From the NCBI RefSeq assembly GCF_002245895.1, contig NZ_NPJZ01000002.1, forward strand, positions 186,001 to 250,000: a stretch of 64,000 nt of DNA, written 5' to 3'. The notes below the pieces were generated by a model that did no database searches, was not told the origin of the DNA, and worked only from the letters and a program-made list of their open reading frames with translations. The first letter of the stretch is position 1. Each line of letters begins with the position of its first letter. Position numbers and translations under genes: made by a program. Source of the stretch: Rhodococcus sp. OK302. Lineage in GTDB: Bacteria > Actinomycetota > Actinomycetes > Mycobacteriales > Mycobacteriaceae. Below, in pieces: positions 35,087 through 43,521 of the stretch.

Positions 35087-35533
35087 CTATGCCAGCGCGA
35101 CGAAGTGCATGTCCATCCACCGAATCCAACTGCCAGAATTGTCCTGCCGTTCCCAACGCGCCGTCATGGACAATCTGTCCTCGGACGGCCAGAGCGTACT
35201 GCGCATCCCGTCCCCCTGGAACGTCCACGATCCGTCCGCGTTCAGGTGCGCAGCCATCGTCCCGTACGCGCCGGAGCCGTCGAACGCCCGCATAGCATAT
35301 GTGCCGGTCACCGCGTCGTGCTCGCCGATAAGCTCCAGGGCATGCACGCGGTCGTCGCCCATCGCGACGTCCACACGATGGACGACCCATCCCCCGCCGG
35401 GCATCCACTCGTACTCATCGGTGCCGTCAATCCTCGCGACCTGCTCCCCATCCTCGTCGAGCACAGTGCCCGAGGTCTTCCAACGTCCGATGATGGGCTC
35501 AAATGGACGCATGTTCACTGTTGTATCTGTCAT
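35087..35533 (-). CDS. DUF1579-like protein
   Basis: The 148-residue protein begins MTDTTVNMRPFEPIIGRWKT and continues SGTVLDEDGEQVARIDGTDE, YEWMPGGGWVVHRVDVAMGD, then repeated antiparallel strands (YAMRAFDGSGAYGTMAAHLN, DGSWTFQGDGMRSTLWPSED) and ends WMDMHFVALA. This is a calycin-like beta-barrel layout as in DUF1579 proteins. The start ATG 35533 is preceded by GGGAGGACCTAC, a good site. It is monocistronic. Function is unknown. Confidence 0.75.
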   Translation of the reverse strand: MTDTTVNMRPFEPIIGRWKTSGTVLDEDGEQVARIDGTDEYEWMPGGGWVVHRVDVAMGDDRVHALELIGEHDAVTGTYAMRAFDGSGAYGTMAAHLNADGSWTFQGDGMRSTLWPSEDRLSMTARWERQDNSGSWIRWMDMHFVALA

Positions 35534-35770
35534 GTAGGTCCTCCCGCAGATAAGCGTCGTCGTTAAGCCTCGTCGTTAAGCCTCGTCGCTAAGCGTCGTC
35601 GCGATCCGCCGAACTGTCGACACCGCGCTCCTCCTGAACTGTTCGGTGACACGGACGACCTCCGCCAGTACACACAGCAATCGGTAGCCCTCTCAGATAG
35701 ACCGGCCACCGCGCGAAAACTCATCGGAACGAACTCTGCCATCATTCGACGACCAACGGCTCGGTTCCGC
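35534..35770. other. intergenic region with 13-bp tandem repeat
   Basis: Upstream region of the DUF1579-like gene. It contains the tandem repeat at 35551-35602 and no supported gene. Confidence 0.4.
35551..35602. repeat. 13-bp tandem repeat, four copies
   Basis: Four head-to-tail copies of TAAGCGTCGTCGT with substitutions (third group C or G, last base T or C) lie 18 bases upstream of the DUF1579-like start, inside its promoter region. Confidence 0.85.
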
Positions 35771-36112
35771 CTAGCCGACGGCCGGCGTGCTCCTTCTCTT
35801 CCTCCGGGCGGCGATCTTCGCCGCGAACATCAAAGTGCCAGCGAGTGTCTGGACGAATTTCATCGACGTCAACACCGGTGCCTCTACACGGACATCCAGC
35901 GCGCCGCCGCCATGCCCAACGGTTGTATCCGGTACCCCACTGACCTCTGTATAGCGCGCCGGCGTCCGGGGGATGTCACACCTGCGGGACATCTTGTGCT
36001 TTCCCAAGTCCTGCACCTGGAGGACGACCTGCACCCTTCCTTCGATCCTGTGCTCCACGACCCCGCCGAACCCGTAGTGCGGACCCCGATGGTTTACTGC
36101 TGCGCGCCGCAA
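35771..36112 (-). CDS. hypothetical protein, doubtful
   Basis: The 113-residue frame contains DIPRTPARYTEVSGVPDTTV, GHGGGALDVRVEAPVLTSMK and FVQTLAGTLMFAAKIAARRK, of which the last 60 residues look protein-like, with a hydrophobic helix and basic end. The first 50 residues are less convincing. No ribosome-binding site is obvious and no family is recognised. It follows the cold-shock gene on the same strand and may be a remnant. Confidence 0.3.
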   Translation of the reverse strand: MRRAAVNHRGPHYGFGGVVEHRIEGRVQVVLQVQDLGKHKMSRRCDIPRTPARYTEVSGVPDTTVGHGGGALDVRVEAPVLTSMKFVQTLAGTLMFAAKIAARRKRRSTPAVG

Positions 36113-36115
36113 TGC

Positions 36116-36451
36116 CTACCACGGAAGCCGGAAAGGCCGCACCGGGTGCAGGTGACGATCGTCATCCGAGCCGGCAGCGGCAGCGATGCGGACATTGCGA
36201 GCCTGCGGTGGGTGTGATGTCGGGTCGTGTTCGTACGCGACAACTTCCCCGTCTTGCAGTGTGTGGTAAATACCGTTTCCCGCGATCTCGGTGAAGTGCA
36301 CGAAGACACTTGGGCCACCTTCCTCAGGCACGATAAACCCGAATCCATGTTCGCAGTTGAACCAATCGACGACACCACGCTTCGTAGTTGTCGCGGTCGA
36401 ATCACCCGTCTCGGATACACCTATGTCGGATATCCCCGTCTCGGTAGTCAT
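36116..36451 (-). CDS. cold-shock domain protein with N-terminal extension
   Basis: The 111-residue protein has a cold-shock domain at about 23-92: TKRGVVDWFNCEHGFGFIVP (RNP1-like GFGFI), GGPSVFVHFTEIAGNGIYHT (RNP2 VFVHF) and LQDGEVVAYEHD. A 22-residue Thr/Ser-rich extension precedes it and a basic tail follows. Its ATG at 36451 overlaps the stop of the SPW membrane protein gene (ATGA), so the two are translationally coupled. Cold-shock proteins bind single-stranded RNA or DNA. The lead Lys-Gly of the usual KGTVKWF is KRGVVDWF. Confidence 0.8.
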   Translation of the reverse strand: MTTETGISDIGVSETGDSTATTTKRGVVDWFNCEHGFGFIVPEEGGPSVFVHFTEIAGNGIYHTLQDGEVVAYEHDPTSHPPQARNVRIAAAAGSDDDRHLHPVRPFRLPW

Positions 36452-36906
36452 CGCGGCTCTTGTCGCGGTTCGCGTCGTTGAAGACCGCGACCCATTCCCA
36501 GTGCAGCAGTAGCGAGGCCAAGAACGCAGACCAGTGCTCCCACAACCGCATTGGACCAGATCATGGAAGTGCTGGTATCGACACCGGCAACAATCCACGG
36601 GGAGACGATCAGCCAAATCCCGAGTAGTGGTGCAACGAATGTCATGCCGTGCGTGCGACCGTACGCGGATCCGAATGCCACGGCCAGCAACCCGATCGCA
36701 GCGCCACAGATCAAGTTGGTGACGCTCAGATTGGTTTGTCCGGCGAAGCCGATGATCCACGCGGACGCCGCTGCATACAGTCCGGACAGCAACATCAGCC
36801 CCTCGACGACTTGGGCGGTTGGTTGTTCGGCCGCCTGATCGTAGCGCTCACGCAGTGCCATGATGTCAGGGTGAGTGTGCATCGGTGCGTGGGTAGATGA
36901 TGACAT
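36448..36906 (-). CDS. SPW repeat membrane protein
   Basis: The 152-residue protein has a soluble N-terminus (HTHPDIMALRERYDQAAEQP) and four membrane segments: about 38-58, 63-83, 90-108 and 116-136. It contains GIWLIVSPWIVAG, the SPW motif of the family, and a degenerate first copy SAWIIGFAG. SPW proteins are small integral membrane proteins of unknown function. ATG 36906 is preceded by GGAGATGAATTCAC. The stop overlaps the cold-shock gene start, an unusual partnership. Confidence 0.8.
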   Translation of the reverse strand: MSSSTHAPMHTHPDIMALRERYDQAAEQPTAQVVEGLMLLSGLYAAASAWIIGFAGQTNLSVTNLICGAAIGLLAVAFGSAYGRTHGMTFVAPLLGIWLIVSPWIVAGVDTSTSMIWSNAVVGALVCVLGLATAALGMGRGLQRREPRQEPR

Positions 36907-37124
36907 GTGAATTCATCTCCTCGACCGGAGCGGAGGGTAAAGGCGGTCCTTCCGATCCGTATGTATGTATCTCATGGAGTACAGACGCCGTCCGAATCGG
37001 TCGTCACCTTGTCGGAGTCGCCGAAATCGGTGAGCGCACTGAACCACCACAGACGTACCCAGTAGGGCGTCGATCAATGCACCAGTCGAAGCAATAATCG
37101 AGAAGGTGTCGGTGCGCGGTGCGG
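36907..37124. other. intergenic region upstream of the SPW gene
   Basis: No gene is supported. It includes the probable promoter of the SPW/cold-shock pair. Confidence 0.3.
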
Positions 37125-37985
37125 TCACGGCCGGAAGACTGCCCGCACGTATCCGTCCTTCTTCTCCTTGAACAATTCGTAACCACGCACGGCGTCGGTG
37201 AGCGGCATGTCGTGGGTGATCAATACCGACGGGTCGAGGTCGCTCTGCAGCACGTACACGAACATCCGTGGCATATACCGCTGCCCACGTTGCTGCGCCG
37301 AACGAAGCGTCAGGCTCTTGTTCGTGATCAGCCCCATCGGAGACTTGTCAGTGAGGCCATAGACGCCGAGAACAGACATGACGCCGCCCTTCCAGCATGC
37401 GAGGACAGCTCGACGGAGGGAAGTAGCACGGTCGGTTTCCAATCGCAGTAGTTGTTTGGCCCGGTCGTACAGTTGTTGGATCCCGGTACCGTGGCCTTCC
37501 ATGCCAACGGCGTCGATGCACGAGTCGGGGCCGCGGCCACCCGTGGTTTCACGCAGGGCTTCCTGTACGCTGTCGACGCGCGAATAGTCGATAGTCTCGG
37601 CATCAACCACGTTGCGCGCCAGCTGAAGCCGCTCAGGAAACCTGTCGATGACGATCACACGTTCCCCACCGAGAAGACGCGCGCTGCGGGCAGCTAAGGC
37701 CGACACCGCCGCTACCCCACACGGCAACAGTGTCGCCGGAAGAGATATCACAGAAATCCGCACCCATGAGCCCTGTCGGGACAGCGCCGGAAAGGAACAA
37801 TGCCTGCTCGTCGGTAATTCCGTCCGGGACGGTGAAACAATTGACATCACCGAACGGCACCCGAATGTATTCGGCATAGGATCCCTGGTAACCGCCGAAC
37901 GGGTGCGTGTAGCCGTAGATTCCGCCCGTGGGACGACCGAAAACCGGTTGCTGCAACTCGGCATTGGGATTGGGGTGGTGATCAC
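37125..37985 (-). pseudogene. zinc-dependent alcohol dehydrogenase, truncated and frameshifted
   Basis: The upstream piece encodes NPNAELQQPVFGRPTGGIYG, GGYQGSYAEYIRVPFGDVNC, TVPDGITDEQALFLSGAVPT and the start of the Rossmann motif VWGSGGVGL. The sense then changes frame near 37694-37699 and continues ARSARLLGGERVIVIDRFPE, LQLARNVVDAETIDYSRVDS and KSPMGLITNKSLTLRSAQQR, ending YELFKEKKDGYVRAVFRP. This is the glutathione-independent formaldehyde-dehydrogenase-like branch of medium-chain dehydrogenases. The first 90-100 residues with the catalytic zinc ligands are missing upstream of about 37985, so it is non-functional. Confidence 0.8.
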
Positions 37986-38649
37986 CCCAGCGCAAAGCCC
38001 CAAAAAACAGCGTTGCGTAGTGCGTTTTCGACGGCGATGCGTAGACCCGGTGTTGGGCGCTGCGCACCAACCAAACCGCTTGCGCTTCTACCGGCACCTG
38101 AACGAACTGTCGTCTGCAGACAACGGACGAACGTCGGTATCTCTTCGTTCCCTGTTCGTCGGGGTTCTTCGTCCCCACTTCGCCGGATTTCGTCCCCACT
38201 TCGCAGGCTTTCGACATCCGAGCGCTCATTTAAGCTACGTTCGCGTAGACCCCAAAGATGAAGTCCAACTTGATATGTAGCCCACTCTTGGCGCGCAACC
38301 CTCGAGGGCTTCGAAGCGCCGGAAACCGCGGCTCCATGCCCGCGATCTCATCCGCTCCAATCCGGGAATCGTTCACATCCACAGAGAACCGAGAGGGACG
38401 CCGCTCCACCAACAGAGAGCTTCCAAACACATTGGACATCGATCGACTGGATGAAAACGCCGATCCACAGCCCCTCGTTGACTTTCCCCCAGCCGTCGCA
38501 GACAATCACCCCAGACCATACGGTCAACTGTTGTCGGTGAAAGATGTTGCACATCAAACGAATTCACCAACCGTGCACTCGCGCGATCGTCAGCGTCTTC
38601 CATTTTCGTGCAGCATTCACCTGTCATTTCTCACCATAGGGGTTCATTC
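37986..38649. other. gene-free stretch with a short direct repeat
   Basis: No gene is recognised between the dehydrogenase remnant and the secreted protein gene. A 21-bp direct repeat (TTCGTCCCCACTTCGCCGGA type) is at 38164-38205. The promoter of the gene at 38650 should be near the right end, which is relatively AT-rich. Confidence 0.35.
38164..38205. repeat. 21-bp imperfect tandem duplication
   Basis: TTCGTCCCCACTTCGC followed by CGGAT, then again by AGGCT, in direct tandem. Sixteen leading bases are identical. Confidence 0.7.
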
Positions 38650-39168
38650 ATGCGTTCGATCACTCGCACAACACTCGTCCTGGGCTTCGCCGCGGCAATC
38701 GCCGCAGGTGTAGCGATGCCTGCCTCCGCCGTAGACACCACCACGACCGTCGAGGTGGCCGCCACCGGCGGAATCGCCATCACCGCCCCCGCCAACGCCG
38801 CCGCTTTCGTGGTAACCCCTTTCTCCACCGCCGAAGTTGACGTACTCGGCATCGAGGTGACCGACAACCGCTCCGGCAAAGTCGACTGGGCAGCCTCCAT
38901 CACCCTGACCGACTTCGTGGGCGGCGCTACCGCGGCGATTCTCCCCGCCTCCGGCGTCATATACATCCCCGAGGCTGCCGCCACCACCGGCACAGCGACC
39001 GTAACCCCCTCCACGGCAAGCAATCCTGTTGCACCCCGCACTGTTCAGACCGCCACCGGGGTATCCGGCAACAACACCGCAACCTGGGATGCGGACCTGG
39101 CCATTCCGGTCCCGGCAAACACCTTGGCTGACATCTACACCGCAACACTGACACACTCCGTTCTCTGA
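38650..39168 (+). CDS. secreted WxL-domain-like surface protein
   Basis: The 172-residue protein has a clear signal peptide (MRSITRTTLVLGFAAAIAAG, cleavage near MPASA-VDT). The mature part is Thr/Ala-rich, beta-type, with EVTDNRSGKVDWAASITLTD followed by F, then GVIYIPEAAAT and a C-terminal ANTLADIYTATLTHSVL. The pattern resembles WxL-type wall-binding domains, though the WxL tripeptides are degenerate (DWAA). ATG 38650 follows AGGGGTT. A strong hairpin lies at 39182-39220 and a DUF916-like partner gene follows, as in Gram-positive WxL loci. Confidence 0.65.
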   Translation: MRSITRTTLVLGFAAAIAAGVAMPASAVDTTTTVEVAATGGIAITAPANAAAFVVTPFSTAEVDVLGIEVTDNRSGKVDWAASITLTDFVGGATAAILPASGVIYIPEAAATTGTATVTPSTASNPVAPRTVQTATGVSGNNTATWDADLAIPVPANTLADIYTATLTHSVL

Positions 39169-39181
39169 CCTACCGAGAACA

Positions 39182-39220
39182 ACTGCGGGGGCAATCATCT
39201 CGGCGACTCGCCCCCGCAGT
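39182..39220 (+). terminator. hairpin between the WxL-like gene and its partner
   Basis: An 11-bp perfect stem (ACTGCGGGGGC with its complement GCCCCCGCAGT) with a 17-base loop lies 13 bases after the stop codon at 39168. Confidence 0.65.
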
Positions 39221-39287
39221 ACCTCTCGATCGACGATCGTGTTCGCCCCAACGGGTGAACACCGACAACCCTGGGAGCCCTCGGATC

Positions 39288-40283
39288 GTGCGTTCTGTCA
39301 TTACCGCTCTGTGCGTGCTCGTCCTGACCGTGCTGTCCGCGGCCGACGGGACAGCACAGACCCTCCCCGCGCAGTCGGGGATCGAAGTGTAACTGCTCGA
39401 TATTCCAGCTGCCACGCAGCGCGATCCCCGCGCCCGCGCCTATGTCGTCGACCACTTACCACCGGGCACGGTCATCAACCGCCGCATCCAGGTGCGCAAC
39501 AACTCTGACTCCGCCCAGTCGGTGCGCATCTACACAGGTGCCGCGCACATCGACAACGGCACCTTCGTCGGAGACAGTGATCCGTCGGTGAACGAACTGA
39601 CAGGGTGGACTTCGGTCAATCAGACGAACATCGACCTGCCGTCCCGCGGCGCAGCCGAGGTCACGGTGACCATCGACGTTCCCGAGAACGCCGCGGAGGC
39701 CGAACATTACGGCGCGGTGTGGGCCGAAATCCGCAGTGCGGCATCGCAAGGATCGAACATCATGCAGGCCAGCCGAGCCGGCATCCGCATCTACCTTTCC
39801 GTGGGACCGGGCAACGGAGCACCGGCAGACTTCGCCATCACCTCCCTCACCACGTCCCGAGATACCCAGGGCAATCCCCAGATCTCGGCCCTGGTCACCA
39901 ACACCGGCGGCCGGGCCGTCGACATCACCGGCGAACTGACCCTCACCAAGGGCCCCGGCGGACTGTCCGCCGGACCCGTCACCGCCCAGCAGGGCACGAC
40001 CATCGCTCCTGGAGGTACCGGGACCGTCGTCACGACCATGTCCCCAGAACTGCCCAACGGCCCGTGGAACGCCAACCTGCATCTGAAAAGTGGTCTCCTC
40101 GAACGCAGTTCGGAGGCCGACATCACGTTCCCGGACGCCAGGCTGGGCGAGACCGTCGAACCGCAGAAGTCCTACGCCTCGGCGGTCGCAGGCGGCGCCG
40201 CAGCAATCGTGCTCATCGCTGCAGCAATGCTCTGGTGGCTCCGTCGCCGCACCGCAACCAACACACGCTCCACCTTGCCGTGA
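39288..40283 (+). pseudogene. DUF916-like (WxL-interacting) membrane protein with in-frame stop at codon 35
   Basis: GTG 39288 (GGGAG upstream) opens RSVITALCVLVLTVLSAADG, a signal peptide, then TAQTLPAQSGIEV, TAA (39390-39392), and in the same frame LLDIPAATQRDPRARAYVVD, HLPPGTVINRRIQVRNNS, and so on to TGA 40283. The body matches DUF916 proteins: Ig-like beta domains with PENAAEAEHYGAVWAE and a C-terminal membrane anchor (AVAGGAAAIVLIAAAMLWWL) with RRR after it. One substitution (CAA to TAA or similar) would explain the break. Without read-through the remaining frame lacks a signal peptide, so surface export would fail. Confidence 0.75.
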
Positions 40284-41140
40284 CCCGCCACTCCAGTACT
40301 TACCCGAATCGGACCTTCGTCCGGTCGGAACATCGCACTCAACTCTTACACCGTGAGACCTTCACCAAGTATCGAATTCACTTCGGGGGACGGACTATCC
40401 CTAGCTCCTCCAATGAGAGCTATCCGACTCCGCATGAGGCAGGGTGGGGTCGGTAGTCACCGGTGGGCGAGCACCCAGCTCCTCTGAGCCGTGTTCGAGC
40501 TCTATTGACAGATCATGCCCTCACCGGTGGCCAGGTCCGGGCATGTCGCGTGCGGTGAAGAGACTTTAGCCACTTGCCTGAATGTATCCGCGCAAAGCGC
40601 TGCACCGAACGCGGGCGCAGTCCTACTGTGGATGTGCGGGGTTAGTCATGAGGGGGCAGCTCGGCACGGATAGTGGGTCGTCCGTGTTGTGTGCTCAATG
40701 CGGACGACGTACAGCGCCCCCGACTCTCCGAAATTTTCCAGAGAATCGGGGGTTTCGTACGAAAGCGGGGGTTTCGTACGAAACTGGCAGTACCACCCGG
40801 GGGTGAATGCCTGCCCGAAGGCAGCTCCTGCCGGCTGTGTGCTCAACCGCCAAGAACCTGAGTCGTATTTTCGAGTTCCGTGCGCATTCCCGGATCTGCC
40901 TCTTGCGACCTGAAAACTCTTTACCCTCGATAAGGAAACAGCAAACATTTCGCCGATTTCACATTCTTCCGACACGTTCCGCTTTGCCGCGAATCTGCGG
41001 GGCCGGTTACTACGGCGCCTCCTCGGCGCGGATAGAAATTTCCCGCATTGGGTGCTCAATGCGGAGGCGTTCAAGCATCCTCAACGCGGCATTCCCCGGG
41101 TCGGGGGGTGGGTAGCTCAGACCTGCTTCTCCACACGCTC
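40284..41140. other. gene-free stretch with palindromic repeat pair
   Basis: No gene is supported. It holds the duplicated palindrome at 40746-40785. The phrase GTGCTCAATGCGGA recurs near 40687 and 41051. A minus-strand end LRMLERLRIEHPMREISIRA near 41090-41030 looks partly protein-like. Confidence 0.4.
40746..40785. repeat. tandem pair containing the palindrome TTTCGTACGAAA
   Basis: CGGGGGTTTCGTACGAAA occurs twice in direct tandem (palindrome centres at 40758/40759 and 40777/40778, 19 bases apart). Each copy contains a perfect 12-bp palindrome. The spacing of almost two helical turns would suit cooperative protein binding. Confidence 0.75.
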
Positions 41141-41580
41141 ATCGAGTCGGTCGTTAATCCTTTGGCGTACAACGACAACACGATCTCATCGACCCTGCTG
41201 AGGCATCGTTGGCGTTTCTTGACGATCTGCGGCTCGAATGTCCCTTCCCGATCGCCGGGAACTTCGATCGGGACATGGCCGGTGGCCTGAAGTCAACACG
41301 GTTTTCGGCCGGGTGCCGCCAAAGGATGTTCGTCGAGTCCCGATCCGGCTGGGCCTGGTTCTTGTCGTGACCGAGATGTGAGTAGGGGTCTCCCCTAGAC
41401 GAAGTCCAGGGGGAACATCTCTTCGTTCAGGGCGGATTCGAGGACGGTCTTGGTGAACTGTTTGAGCAGTCCGTCCGGCCCGGTCAGGGACAGGCCTTGC
41501 TCCTTCGCCAACCTGACCAACTCCGCGGCCGCGGAGGGTGGCTTGGCCCTCTTCTTCGTCACATCATCCAGTGTGGTCAT
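41141..41580 (-). pseudogene. IS256 family transposase remnant
   Basis: The minus strand encodes MTTLDDVTKKRAKPPSAAAE, LVRLAKEQGLSLTGPDGLLK and QFTKTVLESALNEEM from 41580, the standard N-terminus of IS256-type transposases. After a break, other frames give SHLGHDKNQAQPDRDS and then HVPIEVPGDREGTFEPQIVK, KRQRCLSRVDEIVLSLYAKG and LTTDS, before similarity ends near 41150. The DDE catalytic part is lost. At least two stops or frameshifts and internal deletions separate the pieces. Confidence 0.8.
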
Positions 41581-41702
41581 CTTGGCACCTCCTCGCCGAG
41601 CATTCACTCAGCTTGTCGGGCCGAGACACCGATTACTGGCCAGTCCCTCTCCGTACTCAAGGAATTCGGCACCGTGGGCGCAACGCAGAAGAAGATGATC
41701 AT

Positions 41703-41766
41703 CTAGGGCGTGTCTGGCAAAGTCTTGGTCCAGTCGATGACCGCCCGTGCTCGATACAGTGATCGC
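41703..41766 (-). mobile_element. IS5-type right-end remnant
   Basis: The minus strand encodes YRARAVIDWTKTLPDTP and a stop, matching the end of the IS5-type transposase seen at 42707 (YRSAVVFNAVVAWTKALS). The terminal bases TGGCAAAGTCTTGGTCCAGT resemble TGACAACGCCTTTGTCCAGG at 42706 in the same orientation. It is a solo element end next to the start of the following frame. Confidence 0.5.
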
Positions 41767-42706
41767 ATGCTCATTTCCGCTGACGTGATCGACGTCCTGG
41801 ACCCGATGTTGGGCCTCGTTTTTGCTGGCGAGGCGGGCGGGCGTCTGACTTTCGCGCTGTGGCGAGACGGTGCGGTGCGTCTTCTCGACGACAGACTCGC
41901 CGAGAACTCGCAGCGAGAGCTCCCTCTGGAGGATGACGTCTGCGTCCTTGCGGCGTCCAGCCTCGATCTGCTCATACTCGCCTCCGTCGGCGGGCTCGTC
42001 ATCGCCGGAGAGGAAGTGGTCACGGTGCCCGGAATACCCGCCGACGCGGCTGCACTCCTGGGCGGTCTACTTGTCGTCGCTGTCCCGGACGGCGAGAGGG
42101 CACCGGCTGCTCATGCTCGACTCCGCGTCCGGGGCGATCCTCGACGACCAGGCGATCGACGCCGATGATGCTCGCGCCTTCCTGCATCCTCATCCTGCCG
42201 AAGACACGGCGATTCTCGAGCTCGCCATGGGGCAGGATGGCGTTCTCGCCTTCCGCGTCGATGTCGAGGGATCGCGCCTACATCTGACCGAGATCCTCGC
42301 AGGAGATGACCCAGTGATCGCGGGCTTCAGTCCGTCGGGCGCGAGGCTACTTGTCACCCCGTATCCAAGCGATCCGCAGACCGTACGGATGCTGTCGTGG
42401 CCGGATCTGAAGGAGATCTCACGGCTCGACGCGAGTGACGTCGACGCCGCGTACGGTTTCGGGCTCGCCGGATGCTGGATCAACGACGACCGAGCCGCTG
42501 TGTACGCGACCGAGGACGCATTGATCGTCACCGACGAGAACTTCGACTCGCCCGAACGCATCGCACTGCCGATCGACTTCGGCGACGAGGGAGAGATCGA
42601 GAGCCTCACGCATTTGGGTTCGGGGAACGTCGCCGTCGGCGCGTGGACGCCAGCCGGTCGACTCACCCTCGTCGTGCGCCTCATCGAAGGAAAGGGCTGT
42701 GACTGA
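41767..42706 (+). pseudogene. hypothetical protein, frameshifted
   Basis: ATG 41767 opens MLISADVIDVLDPMLGLVFA, GEAGGRLTFALWRDGAVRLL and DDVCVLAASSLDLLILASVG up to VVAVPDG. At about 42091-42101 the sense moves one frame and continues ARGHRLLMLDSASGAILDDQ, AIDADDARAFLHPHPAEDTA and so on to TGA 42706. The repeated strand pattern suggests a WD40/beta-propeller-like protein of about 313 residues, related to nothing I can name. Upstream and downstream are IS5-type ends in the same orientation. Confidence 0.6.
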
Positions 42707-43236
42707 CAACGCCTTTGTCCAGGCGACGACGGCGTTGAAGACGACCGCGCTGCGGTAGATGACTGCATCTGTTTGTCGTATCTGGTAGCGAGGCCGCGCC
42801 ATTGCTTGATGTGGCAGTAGCGGCGTTCGATCACGTTTCGGTTCTTGTAGTCGTCGGCGTCGAGTCCGACGGGTCTTCCGCCGCGTGATCCTCGCCGTCT
42901 CCGGTGTCCTTTCTGGTCGTCGGGTTCGGGGATCACGGCCTTGATGCCGCGGGAGCTGAGGTGACCACGGATCGCTCGAGATGAGTACGCCTTGTCGCCG
43001 CGCACCGCGTCCGGGCGGGTTCGTGGCCGACCATTGTCGCGGCCGACGCGCAGTTGCGCCATCAGTGGCAGGAACATCGGCGAGTCGCCCGCCTGCCCTG
43101 AGGTGATCAGCGTGACCAGTGGTAGTCCGTTGCCGTCGACGAGTTGGCGGATCTTCGTGGACAAGCCGCCGCAAGGGATATCCTCAGCCGCCGACCAGGC
43201 AGCTTTCACCCGAAAATCGATGCCACCCTTCATAGT
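42707..43236 (-). pseudogene. IS5 family transposase, truncated and frameshifted
   Basis: The minus-strand frame reads GGLSTKIRQLVDGNGLPLVT, LITSGQAGDSPMFLPLMAQL, GRPRTRPDAVRGDKAYSSRA, IKAVIPEPDDQKGHRRRRGS and NVIERRYCHIKQWRGLATRY then DK. These are the DDE core of IS5-type (IS427/IS1647-like) transposases. Near 42765-42772 the frame is lost and continues as AVIYRSAVVFNAVVAWTKAL. The N-terminal 90-100 residues are absent beyond 43236. The element end overlaps the stop of the preceding plus-strand frame. Confidence 0.8.
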
Positions 43237-43521
43237 TCGGCAGTTTCGGCGACGAACACCTTGTGCGCAGATGATGCGGTAGCGGGCCCAGCACATCGGT
43301 CATCGCCGCATCGGGGTGCGCCAGCTCCGGAAGGTCACGGCCTTCCCGCAGTAACTCGTCGGTGAACCCGATCTGTCGGCGGCATTGACGCAACATGGTT
43401 GCGGTCACAGGCTTTTCGTCAAGCCTGCGGGTGAACATTCTCAAGCCGATGGGGTGACCGGAACCTGGCGCGTTCCGGTCCACCCCGCTCGGCACCTGCC
43501 TGCGTTGACGCCAACCGGTTT
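43237..43521. other. stretch between IS5 remnant and secreted protein gene
   Basis: A minus-strand frame reads LDEKPVTATMLRQCRRQIGF and TDELLREGRDLPELAHPDAA near 43440-43320, which is protein-like but has no recognised family. I treat it as debris. Confidence 0.35.

Noticed and set aside
41103..41116. GGTGGGTAGCTCAG, identical to the D-arm side of the tRNA-Asn gene over 13 bases
   Set aside because: The match stops after the D stem and no anticodon or T arm follows. It is within the IS256 debris boundary and is probably chance.
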